DNA of 64,000 bases, taken from assembly GCA_944472155.2 (NCBI GenBank), contig OX235277.1:36218804-36282803 (forward strand), written 5' to 3'. The notes under the pieces were generated by a model. The model made no database searches, was not told where the DNA came from, and saw only the letters and a program-made list of their open reading frames with translations. A program made the position numbers and the translations under genes. Shown here in pieces: positions 20,831 to 32,306 of this stretch; the stretch's first letter is position 1; every line of letters begins with the position of its first letter. This DNA comes from Trichobilharzia szidati (Eukaryota > Platyhelminthes > Trematoda > Strigeidida > Schistosomatidae).

Positions 20831-22150
20831 AAGCGGAAGACAAGATTTTCCACCTCTGTATGCGAATTTTCTACATTATTTGCTCACAATCACATGAAAC
20901 ATCAAGCTGGAGATAACTAAACCTGATTCACTACTGTTTCTTCTCAGTCCTCTAAATTCAACACCGTGAAATCTTGCAACTTCGAAGAAGCACAGTCGCA
21001 ATCGAATATCGTCAGGTGATTAGGTGATATTACTGTTGATGTTGACGGCAATCAAGTACCCTTTGATGTCTGCAAGCATCCATACACGATATAAGAGATA
21101 GACTGAAAGATGCAAACTTTTTTCTCCCAACTTTTGCTTACCAGTTATTACTTACCTCACTCTTATAATAATAAGTAGCTAGAAACAGTAAAACACAAAG
21201 GTCAAGCTTATGGGTTGCAACTATCCTCCACTGTTTGCCATCAATCATCATTCTCCCCAAGGCTAATTTTGTTGATTCTTCTCCTGCCTGCCTACCTGCC
21301 TCCCTCCCCCCTCCTTCAATCTCTGTTATTCTAATAAGAGGATGTTTAATTTATCAAAACAATTCGATTGTTGGGTAAAAGGGACAAGTTGATTAAAGAT
21401 TCCAACTCGCTGTTTATTCCTTCCTGTATATTTATGCTTTATTTACTTCCAATTGAACACTGAGCAGAATTCTATAATTTGATTCATTTTTCTTTATTGT
21501 TAATGAATTGAAATCAATAAAAGTTATCAGCCCTCTTGTTTCCATATGATACTTCTTTCGGGTGAAATGCCACAGTAAGAGAAAGTCGGCTTACTGAACA
21601 CTAGTCAGTGTTTTTAGTGAGTAAAGGGGATGATAATGTTGGAACTGCTCCACTTTGCTTCATAAAGAACTTCTCATCTATCTCTACACTTAAAGTCGAA
21701 AATAACAGTGATTCTGGTTTTCCTTGGTGAATATTACCGTCGTTTCTTTCAAAGACAGTTTCAGTGTTTGGTGTTTGATTACTGGAGGTGAAGTAAGAAT
21801 CTTGGTCATGTCAAGAGTGAGTCAACATCTGTCAAATTATTAGTCCGGGACTTGTCTGGAGGTGACTGTTTTGACTATCTCAAGTAGTCCTAAACGTAGT
21901 GAAAGAGATGGCTGAACGCTGATGTGGACGCTTTTGAAATCCTAAACATGAAGGATAATGTGATATCTCTTCACAGTGTATCATGGATGCGTACACCATG
22001 AGAGAAGTTGACCAGATGGGGTTGTACGATTTCAGTATATTTGCCTTTGAATCGGTTGTTAAGTTGACAAAATATCATTTCGTAGTTCATTTATTTATCT
22101 TTCACTATCCCTAGGCTTTCTATGACTCACGTGCTGTTATTATAATTTAT
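20830..22150. other. No recognisable gene; pyrimidine-rich tract
   Basis: No coding frame or repeat recognised. A CT-rich run (cctgcctgcctacctgcctc) sits at about 21286-21318. Confidence 0.35.
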
Positions 22151-22154
22151 CCTG

Positions 22155-22965
22155 CTTTTTGTTATCATTATTCCTTTGGGTTCCAAGTGCAACAGAATCT
22201 CTCTGTTTTGTCATTTCCTCTGCAATCCTCATTTACCTGGCTCCGTAACTGACCAAAGACTCTCATCTCCTCTTCACACGATTTCCTTCACGTTATCCAA
22301 CGTTCTCCTAGGCATGAGTCTTAACCACCTGCATATTTTTCGGTATATTTTTCGAACAACCTGTTCTTGATTTATACTTTCCCACAGGTTACTTGTTCCT
22401 AGTTCTTTCTGGTCAGCGGCATGATCTTCAGTATGCAGGAAAATTAGCTCTCGTTAAACGTCTCTATTAGCCTATTGAAAATGCTTTTCTTGACCCGCCA
22501 ATTTTCTGAACCACTTAGAACTCGTGACATAACATTAGTGTCAAAAACACAAATACTGCTCTTTATGCTTGGCACAGAAGATTTCCAAACCAATTTCAGA
22601 TTAACCGTTTGTTTCGCTTTTCTGCTTCTGGTTTTGACGTCCACATCCACACCAACTGCTTGTAGTTGAAAAGAGACTACCTAGACATGTTAGAGAGATA
22701 ACATTTTTTTAAATTTCTCCCATTGATAGTGACTAGTGATTGTTATTGTTGGTTGGCTCTCTTCATCACCTTTGTCTTTTCTATCTTCACTTGAAGTTCT
22801 GCCTTCAATTAATGCTTCTTCTGTCAGTTTGTTAGTTTTCTCCTGTAATTCTTCGAATTTATGTGACATTAGAAAAATAAATCATCCTCGATATTTAGAT
22901 CTTCTTGAGTCCTCTTGTGAGTCCAATGCATTCCTGTCTTCTCGCTCCCCACAGTCTATAATGTG
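22155..22965 (-). pseudogene. RTE (SR2-like) 3' half
   Basis: Minus-strand pieces of the RTE C-terminus include a KVDVKTRSRKAKQT segment and, from about 22590, VWKSSVPSIKSSI...NTNVMSRVLSGSENW, equivalent to the NIWKSS..LYGSETW block of other RTE copies. Upstream are KLTEEALIEG-like residues near 22830. The 3' tail ends ggaacccaaaggaataatga at about 22178-22159. 5'-truncated and shifted. Confidence 0.7.
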
Positions 22966-22974
22966 ATTGATTTA

Positions 22975-23560
22975 TTATTATTCCCTTGATTTCCAAGTAG
23001 GACATAGGTCCTCAACAACACATCTTTCTCACTGAGATCTCATTCGAGCAATGGCCTGGCGATGGCCGGATGTCACTTTCATGGCCTCATCAGCATATTC
23101 CAGGTTCATCTCCATTTTCTCCTACTTATTTGTTGAGCAGTCGGCTTTTGGTTGGTTATTTGCCAGAGTTTCTTGTTGCTAATTCTTTCTGACTGTCCAT
23201 TTGACCTTTAGTATGGAGCCAGCGTAGTGTGTAGTTATTCGTAGAAGTTTGCATCAAGCTGTTGGAAATCGTTTTCGTGATGCACAGTGCAAGTTTCTGA
23301 CCCTTATTGAAGGATCCTATTTAGTTAAGTATATTTAGGAATACCGTCACTGTGTGTAGACAGTATTGTCTCACTTATATCTCCACTTCAGACGCATCGT
23401 TGACTTTCCCGTAATGAATCACTCGACGGGTGGCATCATCATATGTCTGCAGAATAAGGTTGATAAAGTTTGATGAAGTTTATATTGCTGAAGCAGTTTC
23501 TAAATTGTTCCGCAGTTATGACTGTTGGAGGCTTTCTCAAAGTCGATGAAAGTGAGTAAG
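22975..23560 (-). pseudogene. Second RTE tail with RT motif A remnant, tandem to the previous
   Basis: The minus strand starts near 23540 with FIDFEKA, the RT motif A region of RTE, then jumps to the C-terminus and 3' UTR and ends in ggaaatcaagggaataataa at 22995-22976. Most of the RT and post-RT coding sequence is missing. It lies head-to-tail just upstream of the 22155-22965 copy. Confidence 0.6.
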
Positions 23561-24275
23561 AGATTTTACTGTGTCCGCTGATTATCACTGCTAATTTACA
23601 TGCATACCAGAAAACCACTCATATTTAATAGTAGTACTTGCTAGTTAGACCAAATTGTTTGAAACACCGAAAGACGGTTTCAGCTGGTTAGGACTGAGTT
23701 TATCAGTGGTGTACTCTGTTTAAAATGATTGTTTTGAGTTCTAATCATGGAATATAGTCAGTAGAGTCAATTTAATAGACAACAAGGTGTTATAAACTAA
23801 ACTTTAGAATAATAAAATTAAATTATTTACCGGAAGTCAACACGTTTGTCACAGTATTATACCATTCTGCGTCCAACTCAACTTAGTAGTCGAATCTAGT
23901 TGACCAGCCTTCCTGGTTCTTAATGATTCGAAATGTGAGAATCCCTTTATAAGTTTGCACCTCCTTAATGATTGTCTTTTTATCCATGCTCATACAACTG
24001 TGTTTGGGTTACAATTATGTGGGAAGACTGTTTATATCTATTTATTTCATATTATTCTGAATAACGAAAGCATGGTGAATAAATGAAGGTATATTAGGTC
24101 TTTTCATAGTGACTTTGTCAAAAATGTTGAGTATAACCAACATTTTTAACAATCAAAGTTTCCGTGAAAATACATCCACTCTAGATAAAACAAAACATTT
24201 GTGTTGAATTTTAAAAAATTCTAGATGTTTTTAGGCTAATCACAACAAATGATAGGCGAGTGTAAAATCGTGAGC
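23560..24275. other. No recognisable gene or repeat
   Basis: AT-rich spacer between RTE remnants. Confidence 0.3.
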
Positions 24276-24279
24276 ATTA

Positions 24280-24645
24280 ATCTCCATTACCTTCTCTTCT
24301 CTGTCTTTATTTTCGCCTGATTCCACGACTTTCCGCAATCCTCTGTCACCCACTCACATGATTCCTTCGATGTAGCACATAAACTGACGCCCGACTATTT
24401 GCGTCTCACTCGGTTTCACTTGAGGACATGGTGTGTAATGGTACATTACTGTCTCCTTAACGTATATCCAATCAGTTTTCACTTCGTCAAGGTTTATGGT
24501 TGGCTTGTCACTTATCTGACGGTCTTTTAGCCACCTGATCTTTAGTATCTAGGTGGCGAAGGTATCTGTTGATGAAGGCCTGCAGAAGGCAGTTGAAAAA
24601 CCTTGTATAACAGGTGTGTACCAAGTCTCTGAACCCTAAGTGGGC
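24280..24645 (-). mobile_element. Degenerate RTE 3' end
   Basis: The order of segments (cacatgattccttcgatgt, then gacgcccgac, then atctgacggtc and gatctttagta) follows the RTE 3' region antisense, as in the 22.2 kb copy. Strongly diverged. Confidence 0.5.
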
Positions 24646-25470
24646 ACTGGTTTTACCTAATTCAAACTTTCAGCAGTTTTGAGTATACAACTGTTAGTTG
24701 TGACATTTCAACTAGCATAAGTTTACTTGGAAAGTAAGAATGACACTCTATCAAGGCGAATTCAATAATTCTAAATCCAAGTGACTTATAAAAATCGTCT
24801 TCATAAAACATTTACATTTATAAGAAATTTAATTGTGCTTTTATTTTGTAATTCACTATTACATGTAATTCTAAAACGTTATGCCTAAAAGTAGCAACCC
24901 TTCACTAATTCTTATTTCCAAGACATAATGGAAGAAGAGAGAGAGAAGGCTTATTGTCCACATTTCTCAGCACAATACGCAAGAACACGAGACAAAATGG
25001 GCCCACAAGCACCAATCAGTTCGGTCGCGCAGAGTATGTGATCTGAAGCTTATATCACTTTCATATGGCTACCAAGCACTAATGCCTGATATAAGACGTA
25101 TACAAGTACTAATCCCAATCAATCAGTAAAATGTAGTGTTATTCAAGTGAAACGTAGCACACAGAGTTTCATCGCGGTAATCATCAGCAAACAGTTAAAT
25201 CCAGATCCATGTGGACAGAAGGGGACAGTGGTGAATCTTGTGCTTCCTTCTTGATTAAACTTACTCAACAGAGTCTTCTATTCTTTTTGGGAGATTTTTT
25301 TTCCATCTAAACTTCACTGACCTTACTCTTTTTTGCACTCTTTTTGTCAGAATATATTGTCTGTTATTACGTAACCTATTGAACTATTTCCTCTTTATCA
25401 GCATTATTCGTCTAATTTCCTTATAAACAGGGGAACACTTGAACTCTCAATTATTTAACAATTTTCATCA
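24645..25470. other. No recognisable gene or repeat
   Basis: AT-rich spacer without matches by eye. Confidence 0.3.
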
Positions 25471-25475
25471 CTCCT

Positions 25476-25715
25476 GAGGCGTCGGTGGCAAACCGATAGA
25501 ATTTTTGCCAATCATGAATGTGGCTTAGGGTTCGATCCCCGGCCGACGCACTGATTTACCTCTCTAAGCTAGCTATGAGACTGGTGAAGAGGAAAGGTTA
25601 GGCATAAGGTCAGTAACCCCATCCCGTAAAAATAAACACCATCGCTACAGAAACTTCAAAGCTCTAGGTTGAAGCCCCCTATGTTCCACTGGGAACGTAA
25701 AGGAATAAAAAACAT
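25476..25715 (+). mobile_element. tRNA-derived short element, family D
   Basis: The tRNA-like head has gtcggtggcaaaccgatag (A-box-like) and gggttcgatcccc (B box) and ends gccgacgca. The body then reads gtaaccccatcccgtaaaaa, and the tail reads tatgttccactgggaacg and gaataaaa. It is a SINE with internal pol III promoter. The tail resembles the 3' end of the local RTE elements. Confidence 0.7.
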
Positions 25716-26220
25716 CCCTTGGTCATTTGTGTTACACATAGTGCCTATCAATTACTTCTTGTCGTCGTGTAAAAAGTATGTTCCAGTCTTTATGTAAATC
25801 ATACTTTAGCATTGTTTAATTTATTTAGCCATCTGAGAATAAAACGGTGAAACTGTAAAGACTGAGCTCATATTATCCTGTTACACTTATCGTTCTTGCT
25901 TCGTTCAAGTTTACTGATGGGAATAATTATATGAAGAAATAATAATTATAATAACAGCACCCTTACTGTGAACTAAATGTTTACAGAATGTACAGAATTT
26001 TCAACGTGAATGGATTACTAACATTAATAATCAGCTAAAAAATGTATGCGGCGAGTACACTACTCTTCGGCGACGACTTCAGTCCAAACATTTGTCATTC
26101 TGTCACTGAAATTTTACTGAATCTTCCACAAACACACACACATTGTCTAAGCTGTAATCATTAACACATAAGTCCAGTTTATTCACACAAAGTTGATTAA
26201 CATCACATAAAACCTCGATT
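25716..26220. other. No recognisable gene or repeat
   Basis: AT-rich spacer before the PLE. Confidence 0.3.
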
Positions 26221-26225
26221 GTTTA

Positions 26226-26885
26226 AGAATAGGTAGTCCGGAAACCATAGAAGAGGAGCTGAAGACCCTGAAAAGAATCCTCCTTGAAAACGGTTACCCG
26301 GAACGTTTCATCACAAAAGCCATGAAGCCCAAAACACAAAAACCGTCCATGCTTACTGCTCCCAAGAAACTTCTCTATTTGAATCTACAATTCAACGGAG
26401 ATTCTTCAGCAGAAATACTGAGAAACCGCCTGTGCCGTTCACTGAAGAAAACCTTCTTCAAAGCTGAACTCAGACTAACTTTCTCTACGAAACCAATGAT
26501 TTGCACGAACGTGAAGGATAAGCTTCCACTGGGGGCCTCATCAATGTGCATCTACCAATTCACCTGCTCATGTGGAGCGAGGTATTTTGGCCGTACCCAG
26601 CGTTTGCTATCCAAACGAATCAGCGAACACTTACCTCCATGGTTTTATAAAGGAGAAAGAAGATGCCCCCGCCACAGCTCTATCCTAGAACACTTGATCG
26701 AATCCGGACACCAAGCAAACCCACAAGACAACTTCTCAGTTATCTACACAATACGTGGGAGTCTTGCCAAAAGAGTACGAATTAAACTTCTTCAAACTGC
26801 AGAAGCAATAGCAATTCACATATTGAATCCTGAACTCTGCATACAAAAGAAGTTTGTTCAGTCACTAAATCTACAATGGTCCTGA
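26226..26885 (+). pseudogene. PLE GIY-YIG endonuclease with linker (RT missing)
   Basis: The frame is open from 26226. It starts with the LLENGYPERFI segment that follows the RT in PLE proteins, then KKLLYLNLQFNGDSSAEILRN, VKDKLP and the nuclease with IYQFTCSCGARYFGRTQR (GIY-YIG core, Cys pair included). It continues through KRISEHLPPW, LEHLIESGH and AEAIAIHILNP and ends LNLQWS. All nuclease motifs look intact, so the fragment is young. No RT active site is present and no natural start is evident. I know of no independent function for such fragments. Confidence 0.8.
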
Positions 26886-27303
26886 TCTATCTCAACACCA
26901 AATACGTAATTTTGTCTTACCTCTTTCTTCTTTGTTTGTCTGCTTCTTAATTGCATTATTTTCTACCCCCACCCTCTATTAAATCTCTACCCTCATGACG
27001 ACTGTTACTAACTCGATTTTCGTTTATTTTTAAGTGAATTCTACTCAGCTTGTCAACTTAACTCTCATTCATTTTCAAGTGAATTCTACTCAGACTATTA
27101 ACTTGACTCTCATTCATTTTTCATTGAACCCTAGCAATTAGATTACGTCACCCAACCTACTTTTGTAACTTTATTTTAGTTTCTAACCGATTAACGCCTT
27201 CTAAATTACGTAATTTGTAGTCAAAAATTAACAATGGCATTAACACATCTTTGGAAATATTCCTTTTGTTGCCAAGATAAATTACTATAAATTTGCGGTT
27301 TGT

Positions 27304-27346
27304 ACAGCTTGAGAATGATATCGCCGAAAAGAGTAACTGTTTGCTG
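27304..27346 (+). ncRNA. Hammerhead-like motif at PLE 3' end
   Basis: Same layout as 17621-17664: CAGC/GCTG as stem I and GAAA followed by AAGAG. Here ctgtt disturbs stem III. The core box is TTGAGAA rather than CTGATGA. Confidence 0.3.
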
Positions 27347-27365
27347 AACGCCTTTTCTTTTCTAT

Positions 27366-28260
27366 AGGTAATATAGTCAAACTTTTAACACAACAAGCAT
27401 AGTATATGTAACCATTATTCCCTGGACAGCACAATGAGTTGTGAAGTCACGTGTACAAATAACAGTCTATACGATGTCTAGCGTGTGATAAAAAGATTTA
27501 CTGTCAGCAATGCTGCATATCTATGTCCCTATCTATCTATCTATCTATCTATCTATTAGCTAATTTTTTTATCTACTTATCTAGGATTATATCAGATTCA
27601 TATATTCACGTGTCTTATATTGCCCCCACCCCCCACCCTGCCTTACTACATCAACTAATTAATATTCATTTCTGTCATTTTGTTATCCCTATCTGCATAC
27701 TAAGCAATCACGCAAGAAAGATTTATGCCCATTCTTTTTTTTGAGAACGATATGCATTAATAATCTTGCTCTCTAGACTTAATTCAGTATAAAGTTATCA
27801 CTAGAATGACATCTTAAATCAGTGTAAAGTTTATTTGATGCAAGCTTATCTTCAGCGTCACCTGTAAACATCTTACTGTAACAGTGGGGATTACCGACAG
27901 AAGATGAGTCTTGCTTTAGATTTAGCTAGTTTGCAATTGACAGCGCAATCACAATTATCTCTGATGAGTGAAGTAGGCATAAGGAAAGTACAATTCAACT
28001 AAGGATTCATTATAAGACCTTCCTATCTGTAATCTTTGGATTCAGTCAGTTAGAAGCGTCAATGAAGTTTAATTACTTGAGTGTGCTACCCCCCGCCAAA
28101 TACATAAATGCTCGTATACACTGTTCCTTTAAATAGTAAACAAACGTCGATGACCTGTATTCAGAGGTAGCTATTATCAGTCGCAGGGCAAATTCAGTAA
28201 ATGTTCGCTCAAAAAACATTGGCGGAGGAAATAACCAAATAAGTTGACTTTCACAAATCA
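27366..28260. other. No gene; (CTAT)n microsatellite
   Basis: A (CTAT)n run of about 27 bp at 27530-27556. The rest is unassigned AT-rich sequence. Confidence 0.5.
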
Positions 28261-28264
28261 GTTT

Positions 28265-28470
28265 GTAGGGATTTTATTCGTCTCGAGTTCAGTCACGGAA
28301 TGAAATCAGTTAGAGAACCAATGGAAACCACAAAGGAGTGCTGAACAACAGCCACCAGGGTCTAAACCCAAGAACTGTTGATTACAAGAAAAGCGTGTAG
28401 ACCATTCATCCATTAGGATCCGATCAAGTAGCCCATGAATTCCAGATTCCACCGATTCGTGATTTGAGTG
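28265..28470 (-). mobile_element. Family B short element, hammerhead deleted
   Basis: The minus strand reads gacgaataaaatccctacaa and ttctctaactgatttc at the 3' side and gggtttagaccctggtggc at the tRNA-like side. The catalytic core between them is deleted. It faces the plus-strand copy at 28620. Confidence 0.5.
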
Positions 28471-28930
28471 CCAGCACTAATCAATGGCGTTGGCAAGTAT
28501 TCGTCTCCACGCCCGACGTGGTGTCCCCCATTGGTCACGAATACTCATAAAGACTCTAGGCAATGCAGTCCTTTGATCAAGCAAGTTACGAGTACCAAAG
28601 GAGTCTACAAGATTTAGTTTGTAGAGATTTGACTTGTGACTGGTTACAGACCGAAGTTGACTGGAGTTCTGGTCTGACTTCGTGACTAGCGGTGTTCACG
28701 AAGTTGGGTGTGAGGCCAGTTACTCGCCGATGAAAGTAACTGGTGGCCACGCTATAATCACCAACTTGTAGAAGTTAGAATTGATGGGCCATTGAATCGG
28801 CTCACACTGGCTGAATGGTCTAGGAGCTTGCCTTGTAATCGGAAGGACCTGAGCTAGAAACCAGTGGGCGCATACTGCCGATGAGTCCCAAACTAGGACG
28901 AAACAGTTTGTCGCTTTGTCTTAATTCATG
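28470..28930 (+). mobile_element. tRNA-like hammerhead short element, family B
   Basis: The recognisable part runs from about 28620: gtgactggttacagaccg, gaagttgactggagttctgg, tRNA-like ctggctgaatggtctaggag, then the hammerhead at 28870-28920. That has stem II GTCC/GGAC, GAAA intact and core CCGATGA (one change). Confidence 0.65.
28870..28920 (+). ncRNA. Hammerhead motif, family B
   Basis: CATACTG precedes the core CCGATGA (28878-28884). Stem II is gtcccaaactaggac, GAAA follows, then ACAGTTTGT where stem III is usually the palindrome ACAGCTGT. The U4-to-C change in the core should reduce activity. Confidence 0.6.
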
Positions 28931-28934
28931 AAGG

Positions 28935-29635
28935 GAACCAACTTTTAAAATATTACTCAAATAAATAATCCCATTTGTGACATAAAAATGAAGGATTCAG
29001 CGGAAAAATTCTCTTTACGACGATTTCTTTTTTCATAGCTATCCAATCGTATATGTAAGTGAATCACAATAGCTAATAACAATCCACTTTCTTGTGTGTG
29101 TGTGTGTGTGTGTCAAAATTTGATAGTGAATGGAATTACTAAAGTGCGATAATGATTTGGATTATGAGTCACAACTGATTAGATATATGAATGAATAACT
29201 AAATAAATAGAGGACAACCTAAAGTTCAAAAGGCGACATGTGTGAAATAGGTGATTGGAAAATAAAGTACATTTGGAAATGTGAAAATGTGAATGTAATA
29301 CTATGGACAAATAAGATGAGCGAAATGTTGTCAACAGAGTAGACTAGACAAAATGTTAGAATATTATAACATGAGGTGAAATGAAATAAAACAAAAATAG
29401 AACATGGAATAGAGACGGATAACAAAGTTGTTATGTAAATTACATGGTAAAATCAAGACCATGGTAACGAAAGAGATCATACAAATTATTTTTGTACACA
29501 AACTTCTAGTTTTATGTTATGTCATGTACTGCCACAGCATCTGTTATTCAAAGCAGTTGCAATCCTGTCCCTTTGGGAAAACTTTGTCGGACTTTGTAGA
29601 CTAAATTAAACTATGTGTCAGATGCTGCATGGTCA
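28935..29635. other. No gene; (TG)n run
   Basis: A (TG)n tract at about 29092-29113. Otherwise AT-rich with no recognisable family. Confidence 0.4.
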
Positions 29636-29639
29636 GTAC

Positions 29640-30900
29640 CTACAATGTGTCGCAATATCGATGAATTAATTGATACTTATATGTTCCCTTATGCTCAACC
29701 AAACTAGGAGGCGCTCTCAAACGCTTTGGAGGGATACGTTTCTTATATAAAGTCCTATGTACCTATCTCTGCAAGAGCAGGTCAACATGTAAAACACATG
29801 GAATTAGACAACCAAAGTAACATTCCCTTAACATTAAGGTGCACCAGTGGCCGGCTAAAGTAGGTTATTTGTAAAGTGGCAGCAAAGAACGTTTTTTTCA
29901 ATGATCTCGTCAGATGATTTTCAAGCATCTCACTCAAAGCGTCACCCCTGAATTCTACGTTTAGGAGCACGTCAGCTGTAGCTAGCTAGTCAATCTCTGT
30001 ATTTCTTCCACGTAATTTGCTACTAGCCTCAAAATTCTGTATCCCTCAATCGAATGAAAGGACACTTCGTGAACCGGTGCAGTTTGAAAATTTGATCAAT
30101 CAGACAAAGAACCTAAGAGCAAATTAACTAAAAGACCTAAATCATTTCAAATCATCAGTGCTAAATTGCGCTTATCAGTTCATGAAATCGAAACCGAAAT
30201 TTTTTATTTGAAATATTGATTTTTTTATGCTATATGCTCAGAGAAGGTAACTAAAGATTAAGGATTATATATGATACCTTGAATGAAAATAGCTATCCAG
30301 GAAAAAGACTATTCTCCATCTGTAGATAAGAAACCTTAATATATACGACTGCAATTCAAGGGTGACACACCTAGTGAAATAATTGCCAACAAGTTAAAAA
30401 AATCGATTCAAAGAACTTTCATTGCTGGTAAACTATAAGTCATGTTTTCTACATTACGGGTTGTGATTCTCTGATTGAAAGATGAAGTGCCTAGACTAGC
30501 CAGTTCATTATCCGCGAGATTGGTTGTGTTCACCCATTGTGCTCTTGATACCTCAACACCAAATAACCTCAAGATGGAAGGTTTTGACTGTTATTACGCC
30601 AAAAATATTTTGTTGAAGAGAACAGAAATTTTGCAGTTTCTTTAACGATTTTGACTTTGATATGAATCTATTCGAGACAACTCAGTTTTGTGTTTAATCT
30701 TAGGCTGGAGACTGAAATCGTGTCTCTTCTTTGAAAGTTAATCTCACATCGGCTGCACCAATACATGCAATCAGTTTGTAGTCAAAAGTAGAGTGTGTGT
30801 TGGTGAACTCGATACTGTTATCTTCAGCTGGACGGTTCAGCACTTGATAAGTTTATTTCATATAGGACACAGTGATGCAGTATTTATAATCGAATCTTTT
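29640..30900 (+). mobile_element. Decayed Penelope-like element, RT internally deleted, inverted 3' fragment at 5' side
   Basis: The plus strand has a PLE N-terminal piece (about 30010-30180, with VQFENLINQTK as in the 38.7 kb copy), then directly the post-RT linker (30280-30420, LNENSYPGK and LQFKGDTPSEIIANKLKKSIQRTF) and VKDEVP. The RT domain is absent. On the minus strand at 29990-29640 lies the same PLE 3' part inverted (LNVEFRGDALSEMLENHLTR and RDRYIG). All frames are broken. The tail around 30600-30900 is not recognisable. Confidence 0.7.
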
Positions 30901-30979
30901 TCTGTCAAATCAACACAAACTAGATGCATATATCAGAGATATGGATAGTTGCGACAAACAGTAAAGGGGTGGGAAGAGA

Positions 30980-31135
30980 AAACATACACAAAGCAAATTA
31001 TGAAGCCTTGTGAATACACTGATAAGATTATGAGCAATAAATTGTGCTCCGAATGTCATGCAATTATTAAAACTGTATCATTTACTGTGTGTTATATTAG
31101 ACAAATATATCCAATATGGAATTGTACTCTACCAA
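30980..31135 (+). mobile_element. PLE 3' tail (601-type), decayed
   Basis: It contains gattatgagcaataaattg followed by tgctccgaatgtcat, the altered version of the hammerhead-like tail at 12357-12395, and ends ccaatatggaattg. No coding part is attached. Confidence 0.5.
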
Positions 31136-31394
31136 CGTGAGCAAATCTTACCATAGTCCTAAAGATCTACACTTACTTCAAGCTAGAAAGTCAATCTATG
31201 GATTCAGAATTTTCCCAGACCATTTATCTGTTGTAGAAAATGAAAATACCTCTGTCTGACTGACTAATTGGCTTCTCGACTCAGACCTGCTTTGTCAGGA
31301 TCGAAGTTAGTTGGTATGTCATGAGTCTGTCAGTTTTTAACAATTATCAATAACTATACCTTAGAATATTTGTGCGTTGAAGTTTTAGTAGCAA

Positions 31395-31485
31395 TTTGGT
31401 TAAGTTTTGGGGGTGGAGTTGCTAGCACCACGCCCTAACCCTCCCTCTTTATCCGGGCTTGGGACCGGCTAGAATACTAGTGACC
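31395..31485 (-). mobile_element. Family D fragment
   Basis: The body piece ggagttgctagcaccacgcc corresponds to ggggttgctagcctcatgcc of other family D copies (minus strand). Confidence 0.4.
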
Positions 31486-31494
31486 TAGTATTCT

Positions 31495-32305
31495 AGGCGA
31501 GGTTTGATGTCACACAAGATCGAAGACCTACAAACAAAAACCGACAAACTGGTCGAAGAAGCAGTAAAGACAGGACTCCAGGTGAACATAGACAAGACGG
31601 AGGTCATGAAAATAACCAACCAACAACAATAACAGAAGCAACATCCAGAGCCAATCACCATCAACGGGAGGGATTTGAAAGAGGTTACTTCATTCACTTA
31701 TCTAGGAAGCATTGTCTCAACTACAGGAGGAATGGACGAGGATGTCAAATCGAGAATCGGGAAGGCAAGAAACACATTCGTCAACCTGAAACCAATCTGG
31801 AAATCTTCGTCACTCAGCATCAACAACTGAATTCGGATTTTCAATACAAAAGTCAAGTCAGTTCTTCTATACGGATCAGAAACTTGGCGGATCACAAAGA
31901 ATATTTCCAACAGCCTGTTGCAAACCTTTATCAACAACCGTATTCGCTTGCTCTATACTGAAGATCAGATGGCCAGAAAGAATCACTAGTAAGAAACTAT
32001 GGGAACAAACAAAACAAGAAGCAATCACCCAACAAATATGCAGGAGAAAGTGAAGATGTATTGGACACTCGATGAGGAGGCCGCCATGTGACATCGCGCG
32101 TCGGGCCCTCGAATGAACACCGAAAGGGAAGCGGTGAGTGGGCCGTCCAAGGGTGACATGGAGGAGATCGTGTGAAGAGGAGATGAAACAGTATGGACTA
32201 ACATGGATGCAGGTGAAAAGTACAGCAGAAGACAGAAACAAGTGGAGGCGTGTAGTTGAAGCCCTATGTTCCACTAGGAACCCAAGGGAACAATAATAAT
32301 AATAC
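31495..32305 (+). pseudogene. RTE (SR2-like) 3' half
   Basis: The plus-strand coding remnant reads KIEDLQTKTDKLVEEA, GLQVNIDKTEVMK, FTYLGSIVSTTGGMDEDVKS, NTFVNLKPIWKSS and then, past a stop (IN*IRI), FNTKVKSVLLYGSETWR. This is the standard post-RT RTE block. The 3' UTR follows and ends tagttgaagccctatgttcc, aacccaagggaac and (AAT)n at 32290-32305. It is 5'-truncated with at least two in-frame stops, yet the most readable RTE tail in the window, so it is a good reference for the others. Confidence 0.8.
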
Positions 32306-32306
32306 C

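Larger units (their letters stand above)
26220..27365 (+). mobile_element. 5'-truncated Penelope-like element
   Basis: It starts inside the region following the RT, carries an open GIY-YIG frame and a 3' UTR of about 480 bp, and ends after the hammerhead-like motif at 27304-27346 and cgccttttcttttctat. The 3' UTR matches 16652-17008 and 17345-17690. No inverted arm is seen here because the copy lacks its 5' side. Confidence 0.8.

Noticed and set aside
27530..27556. CRISPR-like or other regular array
   Set aside because: It is a simple (CTAT)n microsatellite; no spaced repeats of CRISPR type occur in the window.
31876..32274. 132-codon frame on the minus strand
   Set aside because: It lies opposite the RTE 3' UTR and C-terminus; composition and position explain it as a shadow.
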